Below are positions 1-7,857 of a stretch of 64,000 nucleotides of DNA, piece by piece; position 1 is the first letter of the stretch; every line of letters begins with the position of its first letter. The notes under the pieces are model-generated. The model did no database searches and was not told the origin of the DNA. It saw only the letters and a list, made by a program, of their open reading frames with translations. Origin of the DNA: Pseudomonas abietaniphila (GTDB taxonomy: Bacteria > Pseudomonadota > Gammaproteobacteria > Pseudomonadales > Pseudomonadaceae); the NCBI RefSeq assembly GCF_900100795.1, contig NZ_FNCO01000005.1, positions 1-64,000 on the forward strand. Direction: 5' to 3'. A program made the position numbers and the translations under genes.

Positions 1-46
1 ATTGTTTAACCAGCTTGAGTTTGAAGGCTGGATCGTACTTCGTCAT
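1..46 (-). CDS. IS3-family transposase OrfA, 5' end only (partial)
   Basis: Only the first 15 codons are inside the window; they read MTKYDPAFKLKLVKQ on the minus strand from the ATG at 46-44. This start resembles the N-terminal helix-turn-helix protein (OrfA) of IS3-family elements, which binds the element ends and is normally joined to the OrfB integrase by frameshifting. The rest lies to the left of the window, so whether the transposase is intact cannot be judged. The terminal inverted repeat just upstream (to 95) supports the call. Confidence 0.7.
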   Translation of the reverse strand, partial: MTKYDPAFKLKLVKQ

Positions 47-95
47 GGCTGTCCCCTCGGTTGGACTGGGTGTCCAACTTTCGGGGGTCAGTTCA
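1..95 (-). mobile_element. End of an IS3-family (IS150-like) insertion sequence, truncated by window edge
   Basis: Read on the minus strand from position 95, the DNA starts TGAACTGACCCCCGAAAGTT and continues into GGACACCC. This is the form of terminal inverted repeat seen in the IS150 branch of IS3. It leads into the OrfA start at 46. The element boundary is placed at 95 from the TG end. The target duplication cannot be checked because the other end is outside the window. Confidence 0.65.
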
Positions 96-108
96 CGAAG
101 GCGGAACG

Positions 109-127
109 CTTCTGCCGTCAGGCAGAA
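109..127. repeat. Short hairpin between the IS end and the adhesin gene
   Basis: TTCTGCC-GTCA-GGCAGAA forms a perfect 7-bp stem. It lies downstream of the adhesin stop on the minus strand, so it could end that transcript, but no T-tract follows. Nothing else was recognised in 128-292. Confidence 0.3.
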
Positions 128-292
128 CCCACCATCAGCGCCACCGAACGATTAGATAAACACCCGACCGCACAGCCAACCCGGCTTTAGAAGCAGAAAC
201 AATCCGCGCCGCACCAAACGCCCCCAACCCAAGCGCACATCGCGACGCGAAACCATTGGTGCGGTGTTCCAGGCACACCGCAAGCCTTTCAA

Positions 293-3200
293 TCAAACCG
301 TATCCACCTTCAGCGAGTGATCCCCCAACATGCCGTTGATGATCGAAGCGGTATCGTGCCCGCTCGCCACCACACCGCCTGCCCCAGGAGAAACACCGTA
401 CTGCTGTGCCAGGTTGACCCCGGCCAGGTCGATGGTTTGAGTGGTCGCCCCGCCCGCCACACTGCTTACGCCGATGGAAGACACCAACGACGCGCCGTTG
501 CCGCTGACGCTGAAGTGCAGGAAGTTCTCCAGTGAATTGGCATCGGCGTGTTCACCCTGCAACAACTGCGAAAGGTCGAGTTTGTCGAGACCGAAGTTGA
601 AATCCGTGATCGTGTCATGCCCGGTGTTGCCGGCTTGCCACTGGAAGGTGTCGTGCCCAGAACCACCGGTCAGCATGTTGTTACCCGGCCCGCCAATCAG
701 GAGGTCATCGCCCGCGCCGCCGTTGAGGACGTCGTTGCCCAGACCGCCATTGAGCACGTTGTTGCCCTGATCGCCCGTCAGGTGATCGTTGAAGTTGGAA
801 CCGATCAGGTTCTGGATATTGACCAGCGTATCGGTCCCGGCCCCACCGGTGTGTTGCGCCCCCAGCTCGGCGGTGCTGACGGTCACGCCGGCCGTGGCCA
901 GCGAGTAGTTGGCGGTGTTGTTCCCGGCCCCGCCATCGAGCAGGTCGTTGCCCGGCCCGCTGAAGAGCATGTCGTTGCCGTTGTCGCCAAACAGTTCGTT
1001 AGTGCCAGGCCCTGCTACCAGCACGTCGTTGCCGTCGCCACCGTGGAGGTGGCTGTCGGCCGCGCCGACCAACACATCATCACCCGTCGTGCCCAGTACC
1101 GTGTGCCCGTCCTGATGCGCGATGTTCACCGCGGCGGTGCTGCTGCCGCCGTGCGGGTCGGTGACGGTGTAGGTGCTGTGGACATCCGGGGTGGTGTTGA
1201 CCGCCGCGTAATCGATGGTCAGGTTCAGGTTGTAGTGTTCTTTCACCCCGGCGTCGGCCTGATTGACCACGATCAGGCGATACGTGCCCTCTTCGGTCGC
1301 CGTGAACGTGCCGCCATCCGAGAGGCCGTGGTACGCGCCGTCCTCGAACTTCCACGCCATGCCCAACACGTCGTTGGTCAGGCTGTGGTCGACCGTGACG
1401 GTTTCACCCGCCCTGAGGTGCACGCTGTACAGGTCCTGTGCGTTGGACGGCGCCGCATTGACGGCGCCCAGGTAACCGCTGATCACCAGCAAGGCCGTGG
1501 TCGCCGTGTTGTTGAAGAAGTCGCTGCGGTCCAGGTTTTTCAGGTGATTGCTGTCTTTGTTCTGGGTCCCTGCGAACTGAAGGGTTTTCAGCGAGCCCGC
1601 AGAGAAGTCAGCGCCCTTGGCGGTCCACCCGGTGTTGAAGGAAGTCGGCGAGGCCGTCAGCGAGCCGCCATTGCCCGGCACATCGTTGGCCGCCAGTGCG
1701 GCGCCCGGGATGACGATGCTCGAACCGCCCAGGTTGGTGATGACGTTGTCGGCCACCGCAATCGGGGCTTCGTACACAGGCGGCGGAACGACCTGAACAT
1801 TGAGGTTGGCCGAGGCCAGATCACCGTCGTTGTCGCTGAGTACATAGTGAATGTTCTCGGTCACCGGTTGGGTGACGCCCACTGACGGCGTGTAGCTGTA
1901 TTCGCCGGTGCCCATGTTGACCACCAGCGTGCCGTGCTCACCGGTGACCGTCAGGGTGTGGTTCTGGGCATCGAAGACACCGTGGTTGTCCCCGCCGCTG
2001 GTCGTCACGCCGCCCTGATGGCTGTAAGCCTTGGGATCGAAGGTGTACGTGGTGCCGTCGACGCTGACGGATTTGATGAAGCCCTGATCGGCACCGAAGC
2101 TGCCGCCTTCCAGCAGGCTGCCATGCACCCCGCCCTGCACGGTGCCACTGAGCACCACATTCAGCTGACCGAGGTCTGTGACCACCACGGCGCTGGTGTT
2201 GGTGCCCGTCGCGCCGTTGTAGGCGACCGGGTTGAGGTAGGTGCTGCTCACGTCAGTACCGACGCCAATGGCGAAGGCGTTGATGTGATGGCTGTCGAGG
2301 AACGCGGTCCAGGCGTGTTCTTCAGTCGCGTCGATACCGTCACCGCGTGCAGGGTTAGGCACGTGGTCCGGATCAGAATGCTGCGGCGACGTCGTCGGGT
2401 TGCCGTCCGAGAAGAAGTACGCAAGGTTTTGCGCACCCGCGATGGCGCCTTTCTCGACGAATGCTTGTTGTGCAGCGGCCAGCGCGGCGTCGTAGTTGGT
2501 GCCGTTGCCAGCGGTCAACGCATTGACCATGGCCTTGGCCGTGGCGACATCCACCCATTCGTTGCTGCCAATGTTCGCCTGGCTGTTGAAGGTCACCAGT
2601 TGCACTTTCACATCACCCAGGGCTTCGTACTTGTTCAGCAGCTCGATGATCGCCTGTTTTTCCAGGCCCAGACGAGACAGCCCGTTCACACCCGACGCCT
2701 CGTTCATGCTCGCCGAGTTATCGACGATCAGCATCAGGTTGGTGTCGACGCCCTCGCTGGTCACCGTCTTGTCGATACAGGCCGCTTTCGGTTGATCGTC
2801 GACGATGTTGACCACAATCTGCGCGGTGGATGAATGCCCCAGCGAGTCGGTGACGGTGTAATTGAACGTGTCGTGGGTGATGTTCGGCCCGTCGTTGGCG
2901 GCAGGCGTGGTTTTCGGTGCCGACGTCAGCGTGTAGGTGTAGCTGCCGTCCGCGTTCAGATGCAACACGCCAAACTGACCTTGAGCGGTGCCGTTGTGTG
3001 CGCCGTCAAGGCTGAAGGTCAACGCGCCATAACCGCCGTGGGCCGAGTCGGCAACCGTGCCGGTGCCGGTTTCCCCAGTCGAGCCAGGATGGCTGCCGGT
3101 GACTTTCCCGGGTGCCAGGTCCTGGCCGTCCTTGTGGGTATCCAGCGCACTTTCCTGCACGGTGACGTCATGATCGTTGCAGGCAACCGGTGGGCAAGGC

Positions 3201-6043
3201 GGGGCGACGTTGACCGTGACCGTGGTGGTGCTGGTGTCGCCATCGGCGTCGCGGATGGTGTAAGTGAACACGTCCTGCTCGCCATGCGGACCGACCAGCG
3301 CCGGGTTGCTGTGATAGGTCGCATTGCCTTGGGCGTCGACAATCAACGTGCCGTACAACCCGGTGATCACATTGTTCAGACCGCCCGATGCCGGGGTTGA
3401 AGTGTCACCACCGGCACGCACGCCGACGATCAGGCCGTTAGGGCCAGCGCCGTCTGCGCCCGCCGAATCGTTGAGCAGCAGGTTACCGCTGACATCACCG
3501 CCCGCCGCAACGTTGCCAATGTCGCAGTGCGCCTGAGGCGTGTCGTCGAGAATCTTGACCACGACATTGCCGTCGCTGACGTCACCGTCGTTGTCCACCG
3601 CATGCACGGGGATCTGATCGTTGAGTGACGTGCCGTCGCCCTGGTTATGGTTTTCCGATTGGTTAAGCGTGTAGGTGTACGTCACCTCGCCCGTTGTCGG
3701 GTTATAGGTGAGGATGGTCAGCGTGCTGCCCGAAGGCAGGGTCGTCGATTGTGGGGACGATAGCGGCACGCCGTGATCGATTACGTTGATACCGCCCACG
3801 GTCAAGGTCTGCAGACCGTCCGGTGCGGTGATCTTGATGGTGCCGGTCTGCGTCAGCGCATCCTGATCCGGATGCGAGCCGCCCGGCAGGTTCGCTTCAT
3901 CGACCGTGCAGTCGCCACCGCCGATGGTCACGCCATCGTTGTGGTAGACATTGACGGTCACCGTCGTGGTGCTGGTGTCGCCGTCGGCGTCGCGGATGCT
4001 GTAAGTGAAGACGTCCTGCGCGTCGCCATGACCACCATTATTCGGGTTGGCCACATAAGAAGCGTTGCCGTTGGCATCGACGATCAGGTTGCCGTAAAGA
4101 CCCTGAATCACAGTCCCGACTCCACCGGAAACCGGGTTCGAGGTGTCGCTGCCCGCGCGTACGCCAACAATCAACCCACCGGCTCCCGGACCGTCGGCGC
4201 CTGCGGTGTCGTTGCCGAGAATATTGCCGCTGGTTTCGCCACCTTCTTTAACGTAGCCGATATCGGGATTGGCCTGCGGCACGTCGTCCGTCACGTGGAC
4301 ATTGATGTTGCCGTCCGCCACGTCGCCGTCGCTGTCCACCGCATGCACGGCAATCTGTTCGTTGTTGACCGTGCCGTTGCCCTGGTTGTGGGTTTCCGCA
4401 CCGTTGAGCGTATAGCTGTAGGTGACTTCCCCAGTGACCGGGTTATAGGAAATGACGGTAAACGTGCTGCCCGAAGGCAACGTGGTCGATTGCGGCGACG
4501 TGATCGCTACGCCGTTTTCGATCACGTTGATGCCACCGATGGTCAGGGTTTGCAGGCCGTCCGGGGCGGTGACCTTAACGGTGCCGGTCTGGGTCAGCGC
4601 CGCGGCGTCCGGGCTGCTGCCGTCCGCCAGGTTGGCTTCGCTGAGGGTGCAATCGCTGCCACCGATGATCACGCCATCGTTGTGGTAGACGTTGACGGTC
4701 ACCGTCGTGGTGCTGGTGTCGCCGTCGGCGTCGCGGATGGTGTAAGTGAAGACATCCTGCGCGTCGCCCTGTCCGCCCGAGTTGGGGTTGGCCTGATACG
4801 AGGCATTGCCGTTGGCGTCGACCGTCAACGTGCCGTATAGCCCTTGAATGACCGTGCCTACGCCCCCGGAAACCGGGGTCGAGGTGTCGCTGCCCGCGCG
4901 CACGCCAATGATCAACCCACCGGTTCCCGGACCGTCGGCGCCTGCGGTGTCGTTGCCAAGGATGTTGCCGCTGGTTTCGCCACCTTCTTTAACGTAGCCA
5001 ATGTCGGGATTGGCCTGCGGCACGTCGTCGGTCACGTGGACGCTGATCGTGCCATCGGCCACGTCGCCGTCGCTGTCCACGGCATGTACGGCGATCTGTT
5101 CGTTGTTGACCGTGCCATCGCCCTGATTGTGGGTTTCCGCGCCAGTGAGCGTGTAGGTGTAAGTCACCTCGCCCGTGGTCGGGTTGTAACCCAGGATGGT
5201 CAGCGTATTGCCGGATGGCAGGGTGATCGATTGTGGCGAAGTGATCGCCACGCCGTTGACCACGACGTCGATGCCGCCGATGGTCAGGGTCTGCAAACCG
5301 TCAGGCGCAGAGACTTTGATCACCCCGTTCTGAGTCAGCGAATCCGGGCTGGGGTTACTGCCATCGGCGAGGTTGGCTTCGTTCAGCGTGACTTCGCTGG
5401 AGCCGAGGGTCACGCCGTTGTCCACCGGCGGCGGCGGTGGCGGTTGATCAGGCGGAGGATTGTCGGGCGGGGTCACCACCGGCGGCGGCACCACGATCGG
5501 CGGAAGACTCGCGTCGGGCGAGCCGTTTACGAACGTACCCACCTCAAGCTCCGGCAGGAGGAAGGTGGTGCTCAGACCGGCTGTCGGAAACCCGATCACC
5601 GGGTTCACGACGCCTGCGGTTTCGGTCAGCAGCACGAACGAGTGCCCGCCCCCCAACGCTGTCGGCGAACCGCCTGGGTTGGCATTGCCAGCAGCGGGCG
5701 GATCGGTGACCTGACTCGGGTCAGCCCCGGCGGCAATCGCCTGCTGGACTTGCTGCACGTCGGACAACTGGGCCTGACTGGGCGCCGCATCCGGGGTGTC
5801 TACGTGCGTCGCGTGGTTGGCGAGGATCTCCGGCGTCAGCGGCATGCTGCTGTCTCGCCCCAGCGTCAGTTCGCCTCCCTTGGCCAGATGTATCGCGACC
5901 GCGCCCGTGGGTCCGGTTTGCAGCTGTTCGCCGGCATAAACCTTGTCGCCTTCGATCACCAGACGCTTGGTGCCGTTGCCCGCCACCGCGAAAACGTCGC
6001 CCACCACCTGCTGCACAGTACCGATCAACCTGGCCATATCCAC
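293..6043 (-). CDS. LapA/MapA-type RTX adhesin with N-terminal retention module, VWA domain and type I secretion signal
   Basis: Large secreted cell-surface adhesin (1916 aa) for attachment and biofilm formation. Domains seen: an N-terminal retention module (about 1-120) with PAAG at 116-119 and IAAG at 103-106, the kind of di-alanine site cut by the LapG periplasmic protease; a Pro-rich linker (about 185-208); three near-identical 247-aa Ig-like repeats starting near 210, 457 and 704; further cadherin-like repeats; a VWA domain around 1100-1290 with the MIDAS motif DNSAS; RTX calcium-binding nonapeptides (GGxGNDxL) around 1650-1830; and a C-terminal region typical of type I secretion substrates. 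It is far shorter than P. putida LapA. It is divergent from its probable exporter genes (6458-11385). lapD and lapG are not in the window. The family is clear; LapA versus MapA versus another paralog is not. Confidence 0.88.
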   Translation of the reverse strand: MDMARLIGTVQQVVGDVFAVAGNGTKRLVIEGDKVYAGEQLQTGPTGAVAIHLAKGGELTLGRDSSMPLTPEILANHATHVDTPDAAPSQAQLSDVQQVQQAIAAGADPSQVTDPPAAGNANPGGSPTALGGGHSFVLLTETAGVVNPVIGFPTAGLSTTFLLPELEVGTFVNGSPDASLPPIVVPPPVVTPPDNPPPDQPPPPPPVDNGVTLGSSEVTLNEANLADGSNPSPDSLTQNGVIKVSAPDGLQTLTIGGIDVVVNGVAITSPQSITLPSGNTLTILGYNPTTGEVTYTYTLTGAETHNQGDGTVNNEQIAVHAVDSDGDVADGTISVHVTDDVPQANPDIGYVKEGGETSGNILGNDTAGADGPGTGGLIIGVRAGSDTSTPVSGGVGTVIQGLYGTLTVDANGNASYQANPNSGGQGDAQDVFTYTIRDADGDTSTTTVTVNVYHNDGVIIGGSDCTLSEANLADGSSPDAAALTQTGTVKVTAPDGLQTLTIGGINVIENGVAITSPQSTTLPSGSTFTVISYNPVTGEVTYSYTLNGAETHNQGNGTVNNEQIAVHAVDSDGDVADGNINVHVTDDVPQANPDIGYVKEGGETSGNILGNDTAGADGPGAGGLIVGVRAGSDTSNPVSGGVGTVIQGLYGNLIVDANGNASYVANPNNGGHGDAQDVFTYSIRDADGDTSTTTVTVNVYHNDGVTIGGGDCTVDEANLPGGSHPDQDALTQTGTIKITAPDGLQTLTVGGINVIDHGVPLSSPQSTTLPSGSTLTILTYNPTTGEVTYTYTLNQSENHNQGDGTSLNDQIPVHAVDNDGDVSDGNVVVKILDDTPQAHCDIGNVAAGGDVSGNLLLNDSAGADGAGPNGLIVGVRAGGDTSTPASGGLNNVITGLYGTLIVDAQGNATYHSNPALVGPHGEQDVFTYTIRDADGDTSTTTVTVNVAPPCPPVACNDHDVTVQESALDTHKDGQDLAPGKVTGSHPGSTGETGTGTVADSAHGGYGALTFSLDGAHNGTAQGQFGVLHLNADGSYTYTLTSAPKTTPAANDGPNITHDTFNYTVTDSLGHSSTAQIVVNIVDDQPKAACIDKTVTSEGVDTNLMLIVDNSASMNEASGVNGLSRLGLEKQAIIELLNKYEALGDVKVQLVTFNSQANIGSNEWVDVATAKAMVNALTAGNGTNYDAALAAAQQAFVEKGAIAGAQNLAYFFSDGNPTTSPQHSDPDHVPNPARGDGIDATEEHAWTAFLDSHHINAFAIGVGTDVSSTYLNPVAYNGATGTNTSAVVVTDLGQLNVVLSGTVQGGVHGSLLEGGSFGADQGFIKSVSVDGTTYTFDPKAYSHQGGVTTSGGDNHGVFDAQNHTLTVTGEHGTLVVNMGTGEYSYTPSVGVTQPVTENIHYVLSDNDGDLASANLNVQVVPPPVYEAPIAVADNVITNLGGSSIVIPGAALAANDVPGNGGSLTASPTSFNTGWTAKGADFSAGSLKTLQFAGTQNKDSNHLKNLDRSDFFNNTATTALLVISGYLGAVNAAPSNAQDLYSVHLRAGETVTVDHSLTNDVLGMAWKFEDGAYHGLSDGGTFTATEEGTYRLIVVNQADAGVKEHYNLNLTIDYAAVNTTPDVHSTYTVTDPHGGSSTAAVNIAHQDGHTVLGTTGDDVLVGAADSHLHGGDGNDVLVAGPGTNELFGDNGNDMLFSGPGNDLLDGGAGNNTANYSLATAGVTVSTAELGAQHTGGAGTDTLVNIQNLIGSNFNDHLTGDQGNNVLNGGLGNDVLNGGAGDDLLIGGPGNNMLTGGSGHDTFQWQAGNTGHDTITDFNFGLDKLDLSQLLQGEHADANSLENFLHFSVSGNGASLVSSIGVSSVAGGATTQTIDLAGVNLAQQYGVSPGAGGVVASGHDTASIINGMLGDHSLKVDTV
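3218..5413 (-). repeat. Three tandem 741-nt repeats inside the adhesin gene
   Basis: The block containing CCGTCGTGGTGCTGGTGTCG recurs near 3961 and 4702 (741 nt = 247 codons apart), with a more diverged copy near 3218. The two copies spanning about 3930-5413 are almost identical over long stretches, which implies recent duplication or gene conversion. Confidence 0.8.
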
Positions 6044-6457
6044 TCCTTTGCTGCAAATACCGGATCAGAAAATGTTACGAATCCAACAAAAACTGTTCAT
6101 TCGGCGCACAGAAATGGCTAAGAGCCAGCTTCATACGACAATTTTATGTCGCTGAATTTTTTCAAGTTTTTTGCTCGAAAAACCACTTGATCGAACGCCG
6201 TCAAATTTCCGTTGAAACTTCCACCGCAACCGTAAGATGCTTGTAAAACCTTGAATATAAGCGTTTCCTGAAATCAACCTTCGCTTGAAAACCAGAAATG
6301 GCATAAGTTTTTTTTGGAATAAGGCTTATGAAAAAAACGTCTGAGCTTTTCCCAAAGTTGTTCTTAGCTCTGATGTTACAAACCTGATACGGTTTCAACC
6401 GCAACATTCGACGGTTTTTTGGCGTTAGCAGAAGATAACAATCCAGGGAGAAGTTCC
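6044..6457. promoter_or_regulatory. AT-rich divergent regulatory region between the adhesin and its secretion operon
   Basis: This 414-bp gap is much richer in A+T than its surroundings and separates two divergent transcription units, so it must hold both promoters. It includes a near-perfect palindrome at 6136-6151 (CGACAATTTTATGTCG). Clear -35/-10 pairs were not assigned, and no terminator or small gene was seen. Confidence 0.5.
6136..6151. promoter_or_regulatory. Palindromic operator candidate, possibly FleQ-like
   Basis: CGACAATTTTATGTCG is a dyad with an AT core. On the other strand the inner 14 bases, GACATAAAATTGTC, match the FleQ consensus GTCAATAAATTGAC at 10 of 14 positions as I recall it. 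FleQ is a c-di-GMP-responsive regulator of lapA-type loci in Pseudomonas. The match is partial, so the regulator is only a suggestion. Confidence 0.3.
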
Positions 6458-7813
6458 ATGCGCGATTTGACCCCGCTCTACAGTGCAGTTGTGTTGGCGG
6501 TCGCCTGCGCCCAGGCGCAAGCCATGTCACTGAGTCAGGCGATTCAGAACACTGTCGACAACCACCCGGAAATTCACTCCAACGTGAACAACCGATTGTC
6601 CGCAGATGAAGATGTGAAATTCGCCAAAGGGGGCTATCTCCCGACCGTGGACGTGATCGCCGCCTACGGCCGCGAACACACCGACAGCCCCACCACACGC
6701 GCCTTCGGAAATCACAACGAAGAAACGCTCAATTACACCCAGTCGGAATTGCGTCTGCGCCAGATGCTGTTCGACGGTTTCAACACCAAGAACGAGGTCG
6801 GCCGGACGCAGGCCGTGGTGAATTCCCGGGCGTACTACTTGCGCGGCACCGCTGAAGATCTGGCGCTCAGGGCCACCGAGGTGTACCTCGAAGTGCTCAA
6901 ACGCCGTGAGTTGCTCGACCTTGCGAAGAACAACCTGCAGGCCCACCTGCGCATCAATGACCAGATCGGCCTGCGCACCAACCGTGGCATCGGCAGCAAT
7001 GCCGACAGCGATCAGTCCAAAGCCCGCCGCGCGTTGGCCGAGAACAACTTCTACACCGCACAGGTGGACCTGGCCGACGCCGAAGCCAATTTCTTCAGTG
7101 CCGTGGGCAAGATGCCCGATGAGCTTGAGGCGCCCCCGTCGATCAAAGGCGAAGTGCCAAAAAGCCTGAGCGACGCCCGGCAGAGCATGTTGGTCAATAA
7201 CTCTTATCTGAAGTCCGCACAGGCCGATGTCAACGCCGCCGAGAAACAATACGAAGTCGCCAAATCGCCGTTTTATCCACGGTTCGACGGTGAACTGGCT
7301 GTCGGCGCGAACAACAACCTGCAAGGCGAAGAAGGCCACGACAACGAATGGCGCGCCGCCGTGGTGATGAATTACAACCTGTTCAACGGCAACCGTGACA
7401 AGGCCCGCTTGAACTCGGACGCCTACAAGACCGGCCAGGCGATGGACATCCGCAACAACGCATTGCGCATGATCAACGAAAACCTGTCGCTGGCCTGGAA
7501 CGCCATGAACAACGCCCGCGTCCAGACCCCGATCGCCCGTGAATACGCCGAAACCACGACCAAGGTTCGCGCCGCGTATCAGGATCAGTTTGGCCTGGGT
7601 CAACGGACCCTGCTTGACCTGCTGGACAGTGAAAACGAGCTGTACAACGCCGCCCGTCGCTACACCGAACTGCGCTACACCGAGGAGTACTCGATGTACC
7701 GGGTGCTGGCCACCGAAGGCGAGCTGCTGAGCAAGGCGCGTGTGGTATTGCCAACGGCCGCCGTCGCGCTGACAGAAGTCAAAAGCGAAGCCCGGCTTCC
7801 CGAACTGAAGTAA
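6458..7813 (+). CDS. TolC-family outer membrane efflux protein of the adhesin type I secretion system
   Basis: Outer-membrane channel (451 aa) that with the ABC exporter and HlyD-like adaptor downstream would export the divergent RTX adhesin. The ATG at 6458 is preceded by a GGGAG Shine-Dalgarno and begins a signal peptide ending near AQAQA. The body has the alternating helical pattern of TolC/AggA/LapE proteins, including the typical C-terminal segment GQRTLLDLLDSENELYNA. The gene is first in a three-gene operon. An ATG-less extension to 6419 was not used. The last 14 bp are duplicated directly after the stop (7801-7828). Confidence 0.9.
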   Translation: MRDLTPLYSAVVLAVACAQAQAMSLSQAIQNTVDNHPEIHSNVNNRLSADEDVKFAKGGYLPTVDVIAAYGREHTDSPTTRAFGNHNEETLNYTQSELRLRQMLFDGFNTKNEVGRTQAVVNSRAYYLRGTAEDLALRATEVYLEVLKRRELLDLAKNNLQAHLRINDQIGLRTNRGIGSNADSDQSKARRALAENNFYTAQVDLADAEANFFSAVGKMPDELEAPPSIKGEVPKSLSDARQSMLVNNSYLKSAQADVNAAEKQYEVAKSPFYPRFDGELAVGANNNLQGEEGHDNEWRAAVVMNYNLFNGNRDKARLNSDAYKTGQAMDIRNNALRMINENLSLAWNAMNNARVQTPIAREYAETTTKVRAAYQDQFGLGQRTLLDLLDSENELYNAARRYTELRYTEEYSMYRVLATEGELLSKARVVLPTAAVALTEVKSEARLPELK

Positions 7814-7828
7814 GCGAACTGAAGTAAG
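7801..7828 (+). repeat. 14-bp direct duplication across the TolC-family stop codon
   Basis: CGAACTGAAGTAAG occurs twice in immediate tandem, so the final Glu-Leu-Lys-stop coding segment is repeated just after the first stop. It does not alter the protein because the first TAA already ends it. Confidence 0.85.
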
Positions 7829-7857
7829 CAGTAGCGCATTTAGCGCGGGAGAAGTCT

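Noticed and set aside
2..190. 62-codon plus-strand frame at the left edge
   Set aside because: It is antisense to the IS3 OrfA start and crosses the terminal repeat of the element.
548..1885. Long open frame (445 codons) on the plus strand across the adhesin gene
   Set aside because: It is antisense to the RTX and linker region of a clear adhesin. Its composition (Val, Arg, Gly, His repeats) mirrors the opposite strand's codons, and no start signal is visible.
4844..6121. 425-codon plus-strand frame opposite the adhesin repeats
   Set aside because: It copies the repeat structure of the real gene on the other strand and runs into the promoter region. It is a GC-rich shadow frame.
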